Of a DNA stretch of 64,000 bases, positions 17,201 to 26,538 are shown in pieces. Position 1 is the first letter of the stretch. Every line of letters begins with the position of its first letter. The notes beneath the pieces are model-generated. The model saw only the letters and a list, made by a program, of their open reading frames with translations, ran no database searches and had not been told where the DNA came from. This DNA is from Cyclobacteriaceae bacterium (GTDB taxonomy: Bacteria > Bacteroidota > Bacteroidia > Cytophagales > Cyclobacteriaceae). A program made the translations under genes and the position numbers. Location of the stretch: contig JANQSI010000018.1 in the NCBI GenBank assembly GCA_028284125.1, positions 186,001 to 250,000 of the forward strand. The letters are read 5' to 3'.

Positions 17201-17911
17201 ATGAAGAAGCTACTCATATTATTAATGCTTTTTGCAATTCCTTTTCTGACAGAAGCCCAGCTGTTTGATGGAGAAGACTATGAGTATAACTCAGAAGTAA
17301 TATGGGGAATCAATAAAAATACGAATGGCGGACTTATCGGTGGCTTGATGGTAAGATATAGCCGATCACGTGGTGACAACTTTTATGAAACGTATGGTTT
17401 GGAACTTTCTAATGTAAAGCACCCAAGTGAAAGTAGATATGTCGGTGTTCAAGGACAGAGTTTCATTTACGGAAAATCTAACTATCTATACGCTATTCGT
17501 CTACAATACGGTCGCGAAAAACTTCTCTTCAAGAAAGCAACCCAACAAGGAGTTCAAATAAATGCTGGAGCTTCAGCAGGCCCGACGTTTGGACTTGTAA
17601 ATCCTTACTACATTCTCGCTCCAGATGGCAACTATGAGAAATTCGATCCTGTAAGTCGGCCATCTCCAGAATCCGTCGCAGGTCCAGGAAAACTCTTTCA
17701 GGGACTGGGGGAAACAAGACTTGTTCCAGGCATCAACCTAAAAGCTTCAACCTCTTTTGAATTCGGTACTTATAGAAGTAATGTGGCCGGAATAGAAATA
17801 GGTATTATGGTTGAGGCTTACACCGAGAAAATTATCCTTGTGCCTACCCAAGAAAACAAATCTAGATTCACTTCTGCATTTTTTACTCTGTTCTGGGGAA
17901 CTAGAAAGTAA
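17201..17911 (+). CDS. Exported, probable outer-membrane barrel protein
   Basis: A 236-residue protein with a signal peptide (MKKLLILLMLFAIPFLTEAQ). Alternating aromatic strands such as GLIGGLMVRYSRSR, FYETYGLELSNVKHP, SNYLYAIRLQYGREKLLFKK, VAGIEIGIMVEAYTEKIIL and a final aromatic strand FTSAFFTLFWGTRK suggest a small 8-10 strand barrel. No named family is recognised. It lies between ytxJ and lipA on the same strand. Confidence 0.72.
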   Translation: MKKLLILLMLFAIPFLTEAQLFDGEDYEYNSEVIWGINKNTNGGLIGGLMVRYSRSRGDNFYETYGLELSNVKHPSESRYVGVQGQSFIYGKSNYLYAIRLQYGREKLLFKKATQQGVQINAGASAGPTFGLVNPYYILAPDGNYEKFDPVSRPSPESVAGPGKLFQGLGETRLVPGINLKASTSFEFGTYRSNVAGIEIGIMVEAYTEKIILVPTQENKSRFTSAFFTLFWGTRK

Positions 17912-17932
17912 TTTTTTCACTTTTCCTTTAAC

Positions 17933-17940
17933 TACCTTTG
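17933..17940 (+). promoter_or_regulatory. Candidate lipA promoter -7 box
   Basis: TACCTTTG fits TAnnTTTG and is 26 bp upstream of the lipA ATG. The stretch upstream is T-rich with no exact TTTG at the expected -33 spacing. Confidence 0.5.
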
Positions 17941-17966
17941 CGATCCTCTATTAATGAACTGGAGAT

Positions 17967-18848
17967 ATGATTGATTTACCTGTTGTAGATAATCCTGAAA
18001 GAAAAAGAAAACCAGATTGGTTGCGAGTCAAACTTCCTGTGGGAGAGAACTATGCCAAGGTCAGAAAACTGGTTGATCAACATAAACTACATACCATTTG
18101 CGAAAGTGGGAATTGCCCAAACATGGGCGAATGTTGGGGTGAAGGAACAGCCACATTCATGATTCTAGGGAATGTATGTACCCGTAGCTGTACGTTCTGC
18201 GCAGTAGCCACTGGGAGACCTCCGGAATATGATGAGGAAGAACCCAAGCGCGTTGCTGAAGCTATTCGATTGATGGGAGTTAAGCACGCAGTGATCACTT
18301 CTGTCAACAGAGACGAGCTCAAAGATCGTGGCGCCGAAATTTGGTATCAGACGGTAATTGAAACAAAGAAAGAATCCCCTGAAACAACGATCGAAACATT
18401 AATCCCGGATGTAAAAGGGAATTGGGAAGCACTGTATCGAATGATTGAGGGAGGACAAGAAGTAGTTTCGCACAACATGGAAACGGTTGAGAGCCTCTAC
18501 AGACGCGTTCGGCCACAAGCTAAGTATGCAAGAAGCCTGGAGCAAACGAAACTAACCAAGGAAGCTGGCAAGCGAACCAAGTCAGGAATTATGTTAGGGC
18601 TTGGAGAGACTGATGATGAAGTCTACAAGGCGATGGACGACTTGGTCGAACATGGACTTGACATCCTGACTCTGGGCCAGTATTTGCAGCCGACAAAACG
18701 TCACATAGAAGTAGCTGAATTTGTTCACCCTGATAAGTTTGAGCATTTCAAAGAAGAAGGGCTTAGAAGAGGATTGAAGTATGTGGAATCAGGCCCTTTA
18801 GTTCGTTCTTCATATCACGCTGAACGTCACGTGAACGTTCCGATCTGA
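17967..18848 (+). CDS. lipA: Lipoyl synthase
   Basis: A 293-residue radical SAM enzyme that inserts two sulfurs into protein-bound octanoate to give lipoate. The auxiliary-cluster cysteines are C45, C50 and C56 ([12 protein letters not shown]), and the radical SAM cysteines are C71, C75 and C78 (CTRSCTFC). The C-terminal RSSYHAE supplies the conserved Ser ligand. Length is normal. Confidence 0.97.
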   Translation: MIDLPVVDNPERKRKPDWLRVKLPVGENYAKVRKLVDQHKLHTICESGNCPNMGECWGEGTATFMILGNVCTRSCTFCAVATGRPPEYDEEEPKRVAEAIRLMGVKHAVITSVNRDELKDRGAEIWYQTVIETKKESPETTIETLIPDVKGNWEALYRMIEGGQEVVSHNMETVESLYRRVRPQAKYARSLEQTKLTKEAGKRTKSGIMLGLGETDDEVYKAMDDLVEHGLDILTLGQYLQPTKRHIEVAEFVHPDKFEHFKEEGLRRGLKYVESGPLVRSSYHAERHVNVPI

Positions 18849-19080
18849 ACTTCAGAAATTTTAGAATGATACCTTAACTAACGAGGCATCAAACTCACCT
18901 CCGTTGTTCCTCTTGAGTTATGCTATCAACCAAAAGATGCTTCCTTCTCTCAGCATGAGAGAAAGGATTAGCATTTCATAGCAGTTTTGAACTCTATCAT
19001 CATTCTGAACGTAGTGAAGAATTTCTATAAGGGAGTGATCTATCCCAAATTCTCAATTGAATTTCTTTTCACTTTGACAC
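18849..19080. other. Intergenic region with decayed palindromic sequence
   Basis: No gene is visible between the convergent lipA and susD. It contains an imperfect dyad (CCTTCTCTC, AGCAT loop, GAGAGAAAGG, about 18951-18974) and the segment TCTGAACGTAGTGAAGAAT. That segment resembles the intergenic repeat family common in Bacteroidota genomes (TCTGAGCGTAGCGAAGAAT type, from memory). Confidence 0.45.
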
Positions 19081-19084
19081 AAAC

Positions 19085-19118
19085 AAAAAAAGGCAGCTTA
19101 AGATAAGCTGCCTTTTTT
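19085..19118. terminator. Bidirectional terminator between lipA and susD
   Basis: The 9-bp stem GGCAGCTTA/TAAGCTGCC closes an AGA loop, with an A-run before and a T-run after. It works in both directions and lies 18 bp past the susD stop. Confidence 0.92.
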
Positions 19119-19136
19119 ATTGGAATTATCTATTAC

Positions 19137-20576
19137 TTAGGTTCCATAGCTTGGATTCTGCACCATTTGTGGGTTAGTGTCCAACTCAACTTGTGGAATC
19201 GCTAAGATGAATCGATCGTTAGGGAACGTGAAAGTACAAGCACCAGGTGTAGAACAATCAGTTCTTACCATATCAGATCCAGTTCTTGAAAGATCGAAAA
19301 TTTGATGTCCCTCAGCGTAAAGCTCTCTTCTTCTTTCCAGCATGATTTCATCAATCAACGCTTGTCCGGAAAGAGCAGTAGCTGTAGCAGATGGATCTGA
19401 TCTAAATCGAATAGCATCCAGGTCAGCTATTGCTCCTGCATCGTTTCCACCAGCTCTTGCTCTTGCTTCAGCTCTGATCAACAATACTTCAGAATATCTG
19501 ATAACAGAAATGTTGTCAGTTGCAATTGCCGCTCCTGCACTAGGCCATTTGTCAACTCTTCGTCCAAGGCCATCAGCACTAGCGAAGATAGTGTTATCAA
19601 GGTTTGTATCGAATAAGAAAAGCGTACCTCTAACATCAGTAGCAGAGAAAAGACTTAGGAGGTCTTGCGATGGCAAGTAATCTCCATAACCAGTTTCCTT
19701 GTACATTCCACCGATGTGATCAGCACCTCGGTTATCAGCTAATGTCATAGACATTTCTAACATTGCTTCAGAAGAGTTTCCATCCAAGAACATGGTAGGA
19801 TAATCTGCAAATGCAGTTAGCGCAAATCTTCCACTGTTGACAACAGCAGTAGCTTGTGCCTCAGCATTTGCCCAATCGCCTTGGTATAAATAAACTCTTG
19901 CCAATAATCCCTGAGCAGCTTCCCTTGAGAAAGTAGTCGCAGTCCCAGGAGCAATTGTCATCAGGTTTATCGCCTGCTGAAAATCAGATATTACCTGAGC
20001 ATAAACTTCTGCTACAGTGTTTCGGCTTGGCAATGAATTTTGATCAAACTCTGTTACAACTGGAACACCGGCAGAAGCTCCATTGTTCAAAGTATAAGGT
20101 TGACCAAACAAACGAACCAAATCGAAGTGAGCAATAGCTCTAATCGCATATGCTTCACCAAGAACTTGATTAAACTCTGCCTGCTGTGAAGTAGGAGGAG
20201 TGTAATCAGCATTAATCATAGCATTAGCAATGTTGATTGCCTCATAAAGCTCTTGCCAAAACTCTCGATTTTCATTTTGATCTGTAGTAGGGCCTCCGGT
20301 ATACAATGCCCATGCAGCGCCCCTGTTAGCACTCGCATTTGCCTTGATGTCATTCCCCATGATATCCGGGATCAACAACATGTATCTACCATACCAGTCA
20401 GCCAAAGCCATTTGACTGTAACCGCCTACGATTGCTGATTGAAAATCTTCAACTGTTGCTAGGAAGTTCTCATTTGAAATAGCATCCTCTGGAGTCAGAT
20501 CAAGAAAATCATCCGAGCAAGAAGAAGCAATCAAAACAGTGCATCCTACAAGTATATTTCTTATTAAATGTTTCAT
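19137..20576 (-). CDS. SusD/RagB family outer-membrane lipoprotein
   Basis: A 479-residue lipoprotein (signal ending VLIASSC) with the SusD helical scaffold. It has the early conserved DDFLDLTPEDAISNENF, the TPR-like AEAQATAVVNSGRF region and the C-terminal ADLDAIRFRSDP...LIDEIMLERRRELYAEGHQIFDL block. It caps the SusC-like channel 24 bp upstream and binds its ligand at the cell surface. No glycoside hydrolase or protease is adjacent, so the substrate (glycan or peptide) cannot be told. Confidence 0.95.
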   Translation of the reverse strand: MKHLIRNILVGCTVLIASSCSDDFLDLTPEDAISNENFLATVEDFQSAIVGGYSQMALADWYGRYMLLIPDIMGNDIKANASANRGAAWALYTGGPTTDQNENREFWQELYEAINIANAMINADYTPPTSQQAEFNQVLGEAYAIRAIAHFDLVRLFGQPYTLNNGASAGVPVVTEFDQNSLPSRNTVAEVYAQVISDFQQAINLMTIAPGTATTFSREAAQGLLARVYLYQGDWANAEAQATAVVNSGRFALTAFADYPTMFLDGNSSEAMLEMSMTLADNRGADHIGGMYKETGYGDYLPSQDLLSLFSATDVRGTLFLFDTNLDNTIFASADGLGRRVDKWPSAGAAIATDNISVIRYSEVLLIRAEARARAGGNDAGAIADLDAIRFRSDPSATATALSGQALIDEIMLERRRELYAEGHQIFDLSRTGSDMVRTDCSTPGACTFTFPNDRFILAIPQVELDTNPQMVQNPSYGT

Positions 20577-20600
20577 TAGTATATGCTTTTGAATATTTAA

Positions 20601-23600
20601 TTAAAGACCAATGTTGAGTGAGAAATTCCATGTCTTTGGAATAGGAGTCACAGTGTTATACACACCATTAATCGTTTGCTCAGGATCAAAATGTAGATTA
20701 TCATCTTTCACCCATGTCCACATGTTATTCGCAGTAACAGCCACTTGAACTCTGCTCAAGTTAGCCTTGCTGATCAAAGACGTAGGAAGCTCATACGCAA
20801 GTCTTACAGTTCTAAGTCGAATGAAGTCTCCTTCGAAAAGGTATCGAGAAGAGTTTCTTGTATTCGATCCAGATCTGTTACCCCATGAATGTTGTGGGAA
20901 AAGAGCCTCCTGACCTGGAGTTGTCCATCTGTTTTCAAAAGCCCATGTAGAAGTACTTCTTGGGGTAAATCTACCATCACCGTGGATTACCCATCCTGGT
21001 GAATCATATACATAGTTACCAAACTGATAGTTGAACTGAGTGCTCAAACTAAATGCTTTGTATGAAGCACTTATGTTGAAGCTACCAAAGAAATCTGGTG
21101 TAGCACTCTTTCCATCATAGAATCGAACCGCCTCGTTGATATCACTTGTTGTCTCAGACTTGGTCTCATCTGTATAAAAGAGTGGAGTCCCATCAGCAGG
21201 ATTTACACCAGCCCATCCATAAAGGTAAAACTCCTGGAAGTCGCGGCCCTCTTCTCTTCTGAAATCACCAAATAGGATAGCTTCGTCCAACCTGGTAATT
21301 TCATTCCTAATCCAAGTTTGATTCCATCCAAGAGTAACCACAAGATCATTATTGGAAATAACATCTGCGCTAATTCCAAGTTCTACTCCTGAGTTTTCCA
21401 TGTCACCAACATTGGAGAAAATATTAGTAAATCCAGTAGTACTTGAAAGTGGGTTGTTTAGAAGTAAATCTGAAGAAATTCTCTTGAAATATTCAACAGA
21501 AGCATTAACCCTGTTATTGAACCCGAAGAAATCCAATCCAACATTTAAGTTTTCTTGAGTTTCCCAAGTCAAATCAGGGTTTCCAACTGTTAGCGGTTGC
21601 GCTCCTGGATTTCCATCATAATCCGGTGTAAAGGCCCATAGTGACGCCCATCTGAAGTTACCATCTTCGTTGCCACTATTCGGGATGTTTGCGTTACCAG
21701 TCACACCGTAGCTAGCTCTCAATTTCAAGTTATCGATGAAGGAAACACCTTGCATGAACGACTCATTACTGAGTGTCCAACCTCCACCAACAGACCAGAA
21801 CGTTCCCCATCTCGTGTTAGGACCAAATCTTGAAGATCCATCTCGACGCAAGGAAAATGATCCGAAGTATTTTCCTTCAAAATCATAGTTGACTCTAGTA
21901 AAGTAAGAATTGAACGCATATGCAGTCCTACTTCTAAATCCATTTGCTTGAGGGTTTGCTCCAACTGAAAGTAATCTAAGTTCAGGGTGGGCAAAACCTT
22001 CAAAGCCGGTATCGATCTGACGAGTGTTTACTCGCTGTGCTTCATAACCTAATAATACATCTAAGTTGTGAGAATTATTAAGTGTGGTAGCATAAGTCAA
22101 CGTTTGAGTTCCTTGCCAGTTGTCAACACTAGTAGTTGCTTCCTGGGCCGTACCACCCACGTTACGTCCGTCACCATATCTTCCGTTTGCGAAGATGTAG
22201 TCAGTAACACTTAACAAGTCGAAACTCCAAGCAGACTTAAATGTCAATCCATCCATGATTTCATAAGAAGCGGACAAATTGTCAATGATACGAGTCTGCT
22301 CTCTTTCTCTTCTATCATCATGCAAATGTCCTGCAGGGTTGTTACCACCCATGAAGAAGCTTGCGTGATCACCATAGTATCTTCCTTGATCATCAAATAC
22401 CGGAACGGCTGGTGCCATCAGGTAGGCAAGATAGAATGGTGCTTGCCATCTTGTTCCATCAGTAATTCCTCTTTGATCAGAGAATGATAAGTTAAGGTTG
22501 TTAGACACTGTAAGCTTATCACTTACTTTTCCAGTAAGATTTACCCTTGTACTGTATCTGTCAAATAGGTTGTTAACAACAGTACCTTCTTGACTCAAGT
22601 AAGAACCAGAAATGAAGTATGTGATATTATCACTTCCACCCTGAACACTCAAATCATATTGCTGAGTCTTACCAGTTTGAGTGATTTCATCGAACCAGTT
22701 TGTATCTCCCAGATCAGGGAACTGTGAATTATACGCTGTTAATGCTTCAGCCTCTGTTGCCGAGCTTCCGCTATTAATTCTTCCCTCAACGTACAGTTGT
22801 CTGTACTGCGCTTCGTTCAAAGGCTGCAACAGGTTATTGAAAGCAAAATCAGAGAATCCAAAGTTAGCTTGCAAGTTCACCTTAGCAGGTCCTTTCTTAC
22901 CTTGCTTAGTTGTGATAAGAATTACCCCATTCGCACCTCTGGATCCGTAGATTGCAGTGGATGCTGCATCTTTAAGGATAACGATGTTTTCGATATCATT
23001 CGGATTTATAGCCGCTAATGGGTTAGCGCTTCGACCACCATTGTCAAAATCAGTAGTTGTTACATCAGCAGAAGCAGCGGTAATTGGCAATCCGTCCACA
23101 ACATAAAGTGGTTCGTTAGAAGCATTGATTGATCCAATACCACGAACACGAATTGAAATACCTGCTCCAGGAGCACCGTCTTGAGCAACAACTTGAAGCC
23201 CTGGTGCATTTCCTTGAAGTGCATCTTGGAATGACGCTGCAGGAACCTCAGCTAGTTTCTCAGCAGAAACCACCTGGATAGCTCCAGTCAAATCTTCTTG
23301 TCGCTGCGAACCATAACCGACAATGATAACTTCAGATAGTTCTGTAGCACCACTCATCGCTAAGTCTAGCACCGACCGTGATCCAACAGCCATTTCTTGT
23401 GAATCAAAGCCTACGAAGCTGAACACAAGAATGTCTCCGTCATTCACAGAGAGGTTGTAGTTTCCATCAATATCAGTAACAGTACCAGTAGTAGTACCCT
23501 TGATAGTGACAGTCACTCCCGGTAACGCCGATCCTTCCTCGTCCGTAACCGTACCAGAGACCGTTCGTCCCTGTCCATACAGCACAGTGGCTGTAATCAA

Positions 23601-23633
23601 AAGAATAAGAAAACTAAGTAATTGTTTTTTCAT
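20601..23633 (-). CDS. SusC/RagA family TonB-linked outer-membrane transporter
   Basis: A 1010-residue protein with a signal peptide (MKKQLLSFLILLITATVLYGQ), a carboxypeptidase-D-like extension (RTVSGTVTDEEGSALPGVTV... residues 22-100), the SusC-type segment ELSEVIIVGYGSQRQEDLTGAI, a plug with SIRVRGIGSIN and NDIENIVILKDAASTAIYGSRGANGVILITTK, and a 22-strand barrel ending WNFSLNIGL. It imports the ligand handed over by the SusD partner, powered by TonB. No anti-sigma or sigma gene is attached, so regulation is not of the FecIR type. Confidence 0.96.
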   Translation of the reverse strand: MKKQLLSFLILLITATVLYGQGRTVSGTVTDEEGSALPGVTVTIKGTTTGTVTDIDGNYNLSVNDGDILVFSFVGFDSQEMAVGSRSVLDLAMSGATELSEVIIVGYGSQRQEDLTGAIQVVSAEKLAEVPAASFQDALQGNAPGLQVVAQDGAPGAGISIRVRGIGSINASNEPLYVVDGLPITAASADVTTTDFDNGGRSANPLAAINPNDIENIVILKDAASTAIYGSRGANGVILITTKQGKKGPAKVNLQANFGFSDFAFNNLLQPLNEAQYRQLYVEGRINSGSSATEAEALTAYNSQFPDLGDTNWFDEITQTGKTQQYDLSVQGGSDNITYFISGSYLSQEGTVVNNLFDRYSTRVNLTGKVSDKLTVSNNLNLSFSDQRGITDGTRWQAPFYLAYLMAPAVPVFDDQGRYYGDHASFFMGGNNPAGHLHDDRREREQTRIIDNLSASYEIMDGLTFKSAWSFDLLSVTDYIFANGRYGDGRNVGGTAQEATTSVDNWQGTQTLTYATTLNNSHNLDVLLGYEAQRVNTRQIDTGFEGFAHPELRLLSVGANPQANGFRSRTAYAFNSYFTRVNYDFEGKYFGSFSLRRDGSSRFGPNTRWGTFWSVGGGWTLSNESFMQGVSFIDNLKLRASYGVTGNANIPNSGNEDGNFRWASLWAFTPDYDGNPGAQPLTVGNPDLTWETQENLNVGLDFFGFNNRVNASVEYFKRISSDLLLNNPLSSTTGFTNIFSNVGDMENSGVELGISADVISNNDLVVTLGWNQTWIRNEITRLDEAILFGDFRREEGRDFQEFYLYGWAGVNPADGTPLFYTDETKSETTSDINEAVRFYDGKSATPDFFGSFNISASYKAFSLSTQFNYQFGNYVYDSPGWVIHGDGRFTPRSTSTWAFENRWTTPGQEALFPQHSWGNRSGSNTRNSSRYLFEGDFIRLRTVRLAYELPTSLISKANLSRVQVAVTANNMWTWVKDDNLHFDPEQTINGVYNTVTPIPKTWNFSLNIGL

Positions 23634-23991
23634 CTTACTTGGGTTAAAAGTGAAAACCTAATTTTTATTAGTACACACTAATTGAGCATATCGTTGGCAT
23701 CATAATTAAAAAAATCCAACGAGACACAATTAATATGATAGCTAAACTAAAAGTTAAATGGCTATAATGTGCATACCAATTTTTTTTTTTGGAGCATAAC
23801 AATTTCACTTAAATGTGGCAATCCAGCTTTGCAAAGGGCAATTCAGCTTAACACTCAAAGTATATTTTTATGAAACGTAACCCTTCTGACCAGTCCAATT
23901 TTAGTCAATCAAACATAAAAAAAATACTATTCCTGTAATCAGGCTTTTTTGCAAACAAAAAATTGGGTTGAGATGCTTGTTTGAAACGTTT
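23634..23991. other. 358-bp upstream region of susC
   Basis: No gene is seen. It is very AT-rich and contains a 7-bp dyad at 23691-23722, a T12 run near 23780-23792 and a 12-bp motif GCATACCAATTT (23771-23782) that recurs upstream of the MocR gene. The susC promoter and the 3' end of the aminotransferase transcript must lie here. Confidence 0.6.
23691..23722. promoter_or_regulatory. Dyad upstream of susC
   Basis: TCGTTGG and CCAACGA are separated by 18 bp, about 58 bp before the susC ATG. It could be a leader hairpin or a dimer-binding site. Confidence 0.45.
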
Positions 23992-24861
23992 TTAATTCGT
24001 CAGAATAGGTTCTGACTGTCTCCTCAGTTGTAAAAAAGCGGTTTGCAAGGCCTTGGTGATTGGACCTGTGTTCCCGTTTTGGTACAGCTCGTGATCATCA
24101 ATCTTTCTGATTGACGCAACCTGTGTCGTTGTTCCGGTTAGAAAGGCTTCATCCAAATGAGCTATTTCATCCTGATCAATTGCTTTTTCCTGAACTTCAA
24201 TACCCAAGTCCTTGCAAAGCTTGAGAACAGACTTTCGGGTGATGCCATCAAGTATAAATTCATTTGCCGGATGAGTGTAAACAACTTTGTCTTTAACAAA
24301 AAAAACGTTGGAGTGGGAAGCCTCTGTTATTTTACCATCACGAACCAAAAGTGCTTCATACGCTCCTTGCCTAAAGGCGTCCGTGTTGGCCATCACATTT
24401 CCTAGAAGAGAAGTCATTTTTATATCACATCTTGTCCATCGAAAATCTGGAACGGTGATTACAGATGCATGAATTTCATTTACTTCCGGAAGGGATATTG
24501 GAACAGCATACATCATAAAGGTTGGCTCAATGTTTTCTGGAAATGCATGTTTCCGAGGTGCGGTTCCTCGTGTTACCTGAATATAAACGAGGCAGTCTTT
24601 ATTTGTAAGCTTCGAAGCTTTAAGCAAATCGGATATTTTGTTATCAATACTTTCGACATTGAACGAAATGTCAATTTTTCTTAGGCATTCCTCTAGTCTA
24701 TCCAGGTGTTCTTTTCCAAGGAACATCTTCCCGTCGATTTGAACCATCACTTCATAAATACCATCGCCAAAAAGAAAGCCCCGATCAAACACAGATATTT
24801 TAGCATCTTCTTGATCCAAGATTTTATCATCCAAGTAGACTTTTGTTGGATAAGGTAACAT
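23992..24861 (-). CDS. D-amino-acid aminotransferase (class IV PLP enzyme)
   Basis: A 289-residue fold-type IV aminotransferase. YLDDKILDQEDAKISVFDRGFLFGDGIYEV is the N-terminal signature. VTRGTAPRKHAFP matches the substrate-carboxylate region of D-alanine aminotransferases rather than branched-chain enzymes. The PLP lysine is K148 (CDIKMTSLLGNVMA) and the pyridine-binding Glu is E180 (ITEASHSNVFFV). It probably interconverts D-alanine and D-glutamate for peptidoglycan or D-amino-acid catabolism. It is divergent from a MocR regulator. Confidence 0.9.
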   Translation of the reverse strand: MLPYPTKVYLDDKILDQEDAKISVFDRGFLFGDGIYEVMVQIDGKMFLGKEHLDRLEECLRKIDISFNVESIDNKISDLLKASKLTNKDCLVYIQVTRGTAPRKHAFPENIEPTFMMYAVPISLPEVNEIHASVITVPDFRWTRCDIKMTSLLGNVMANTDAFRQGAYEALLVRDGKITEASHSNVFFVKDKVVYTHPANEFILDGITRKSVLKLCKDLGIEVQEKAIDQDEIAHLDEAFLTGTTTQVASIRKIDDHELYQNGNTGPITKALQTAFLQLRRQSEPILTN

Positions 24862-24968
24862 TCAACTATGCCTTTGTATTGAAGCGCCAGTTGACGGTGT
24901 AGCAGATTGGTGATTAGGTGGCCATCCACTTGGAGTCTTGGGCATCAACGTTTTTTTACAAAATTCAG

Positions 24969-25017
24969 AATTGGTAGCTAATGTATGATTTATATTAGTG
25001 TTTCCTGCATACCAATT
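24969..25017. promoter_or_regulatory. Candidate MocR operator pair
   Basis: AATTGGTA (24969-24976) and its exact reverse complement TACCAATT (25010-25017) are 33 bp apart in the divergent gap. The second lies inside GCATACCAATTT, which also occurs upstream of susC. MocR regulators usually bind spaced repeats in the gap with their target gene. Confidence 0.5.
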
Positions 25018-25040
25018 TCGATTTTCATCACGTATCAATA

Positions 25041-26531
25041 TTGAGCAAGAAACTAAACAGTATATTGGCCGCTCATGGGTTTAACGACCCAGATAATGAC
25101 CAAACACTTTATTTGAAGTTGTCGGGTGCCATTATCAAAGCGATCGTTGCAAAGCAGCTAGTGGAGGGAGACAAATTACCCCCTTCTAGATTGTTAGGTC
25201 AGGATCTTAAGCTCTCCAGGAGTACGGTAATCAAAGCTTATGAAATACTTTGTGCAGAACGGTATGTAAGATCAGTTCAAGGCTCTGGATATTTTGTGAA
25301 TGATGTTCAACACAAAAAGATTAAGCATAGTATAAGGTCCACTCCATCGAGAGATATCAAACCCAAAGTCTCCGGTCGAGCAAAGAGTTTCAAAAGGTAC
25401 GCAGGCCTAATGAATCATAGCCAGCATAAGGGGATTGCTTTCCGACCTGGCCTGCCACCACTCGATGTATTTCCTGTTAGACAATGGCAGATCCTAACTA
25501 ACAATTATTGGAAGGAGGTCACTTTTTCAGAAATGTCCTATGGATCTCCACTGGGACTAGAAGCTCTCCGAAAGAACATTGCAGATTATCTTAAAATCTA
25601 CCGAAACATTAACTGTGATTATGAACAGGTGGTAATCGTTACCGGATCACTGCACTCATTATCAATCATTGGAGACTTAATGCTTGATGAAGGAGATCAG
25701 GTAATCGTAGAGAATCCGACCTATGCGAATGCCATGGCTATTTTCAAAAGTTTGAAGGCTAAAATTATTCCGTCCCAACTTGATGACGAAGGTCTTTCAC
25801 TCGAAAGCATCAAGAAGTTCAGGTTGAAGAATCCCAAATTAGTATTTGTCACTCCTTCTAATCAATATCCAAGTGGGATCAAAATGAGCCTTAATAGAAG
25901 GTTGGAACTCTTGGATTGGGCTAGCAAAAGAAATTGCTTGATTGTCGAAGATGATTATGATCATGAATTTAGCAATTGGGAAAATCCCATCACTTCCATT
26001 TTTGGATTGGACAACAGTAACGGTGTAATCTATCAGGGCACTTTCAACAAACTACTTCACCCCTCTATTCGACTTGGGTATTTGATTGTCCCACCTTATC
26101 TGGTCCCTGAGATAAAAGCCATCTGTGAACAGTCAATTCGGTTCGTATCACCAATTACACAAAAGATCATGTCGGCCTTCATTGAGAAAGATCACTTGAG
26201 TAATCACTTGAGAAAAGTGGTCCAGGTTTCAAACGAAAGAAGAAACATCTTTATCAACTCATTCACCAATCATTTTGAAGATTCACTCAAACTTCATCCT
26301 GTAAATGATGGACTTCATGTAATTGCAATGCTTCCTCAGGAAATAAATGATGTTGAAGTGTGCCACTATCTGGAAAAGAATGGAATAATTGCTTTCCCGT
26401 ATAGCAAGTATTTTCCGAAGGCTCCAAGAGAGAATGGCTTGCTCATGGGTTATTCTTCGGTACCTCCACGAATAATTGAAGAAAGAATGGGGAAATTGCA
26501 CAAAGTTCTTAAGGAGTATATCGGGAAATAG
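25041..26531 (+). CDS. MocR/PdxR-type GntR regulator with aminotransferase domain
   Basis: A 496-residue fusion. The N-terminal GntR winged helix (LYLKLSGAIIKAIVAKQLVEGDKLPPSRLLGQDLKLSRSTVIKAYEIL, about 22-90) is joined by a linker to a fold-type I aminotransferase domain with EDDYDHEF (303-310) and the PLP lysine K337 in GTFNKLLHPSIRLGYL. The start is TTG at 25041. It probably controls the divergent D-amino-acid aminotransferase in response to PLP or an amino acid. It ends 7 bp before the convergent transporter gene. Confidence 0.93.
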   Translation: MSKKLNSILAAHGFNDPDNDQTLYLKLSGAIIKAIVAKQLVEGDKLPPSRLLGQDLKLSRSTVIKAYEILCAERYVRSVQGSGYFVNDVQHKKIKHSIRSTPSRDIKPKVSGRAKSFKRYAGLMNHSQHKGIAFRPGLPPLDVFPVRQWQILTNNYWKEVTFSEMSYGSPLGLEALRKNIADYLKIYRNINCDYEQVVIVTGSLHSLSIIGDLMLDEGDQVIVENPTYANAMAIFKSLKAKIIPSQLDDEGLSLESIKKFRLKNPKLVFVTPSNQYPSGIKMSLNRRLELLDWASKRNCLIVEDDYDHEFSNWENPITSIFGLDNSNGVIYQGTFNKLLHPSIRLGYLIVPPYLVPEIKAICEQSIRFVSPITQKIMSAFIEKDHLSNHLRKVVQVSNERRNIFINSFTNHFEDSLKLHPVNDGLHVIAMLPQEINDVEVCHYLEKNGIIAFPYSKYFPKAPRENGLLMGYSSVPPRIIEERMGKLHKVLKEYIGK

Positions 26532-26538
26532 CTTTGAC

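Noticed and set aside
20601-23633. FecIR-type regulation of susC
   Set aside because: No sigma or anti-sigma gene is adjacent, and the N-terminal extension is the carboxypeptidase-D-like domain, not a secretin/STN signalling domain.
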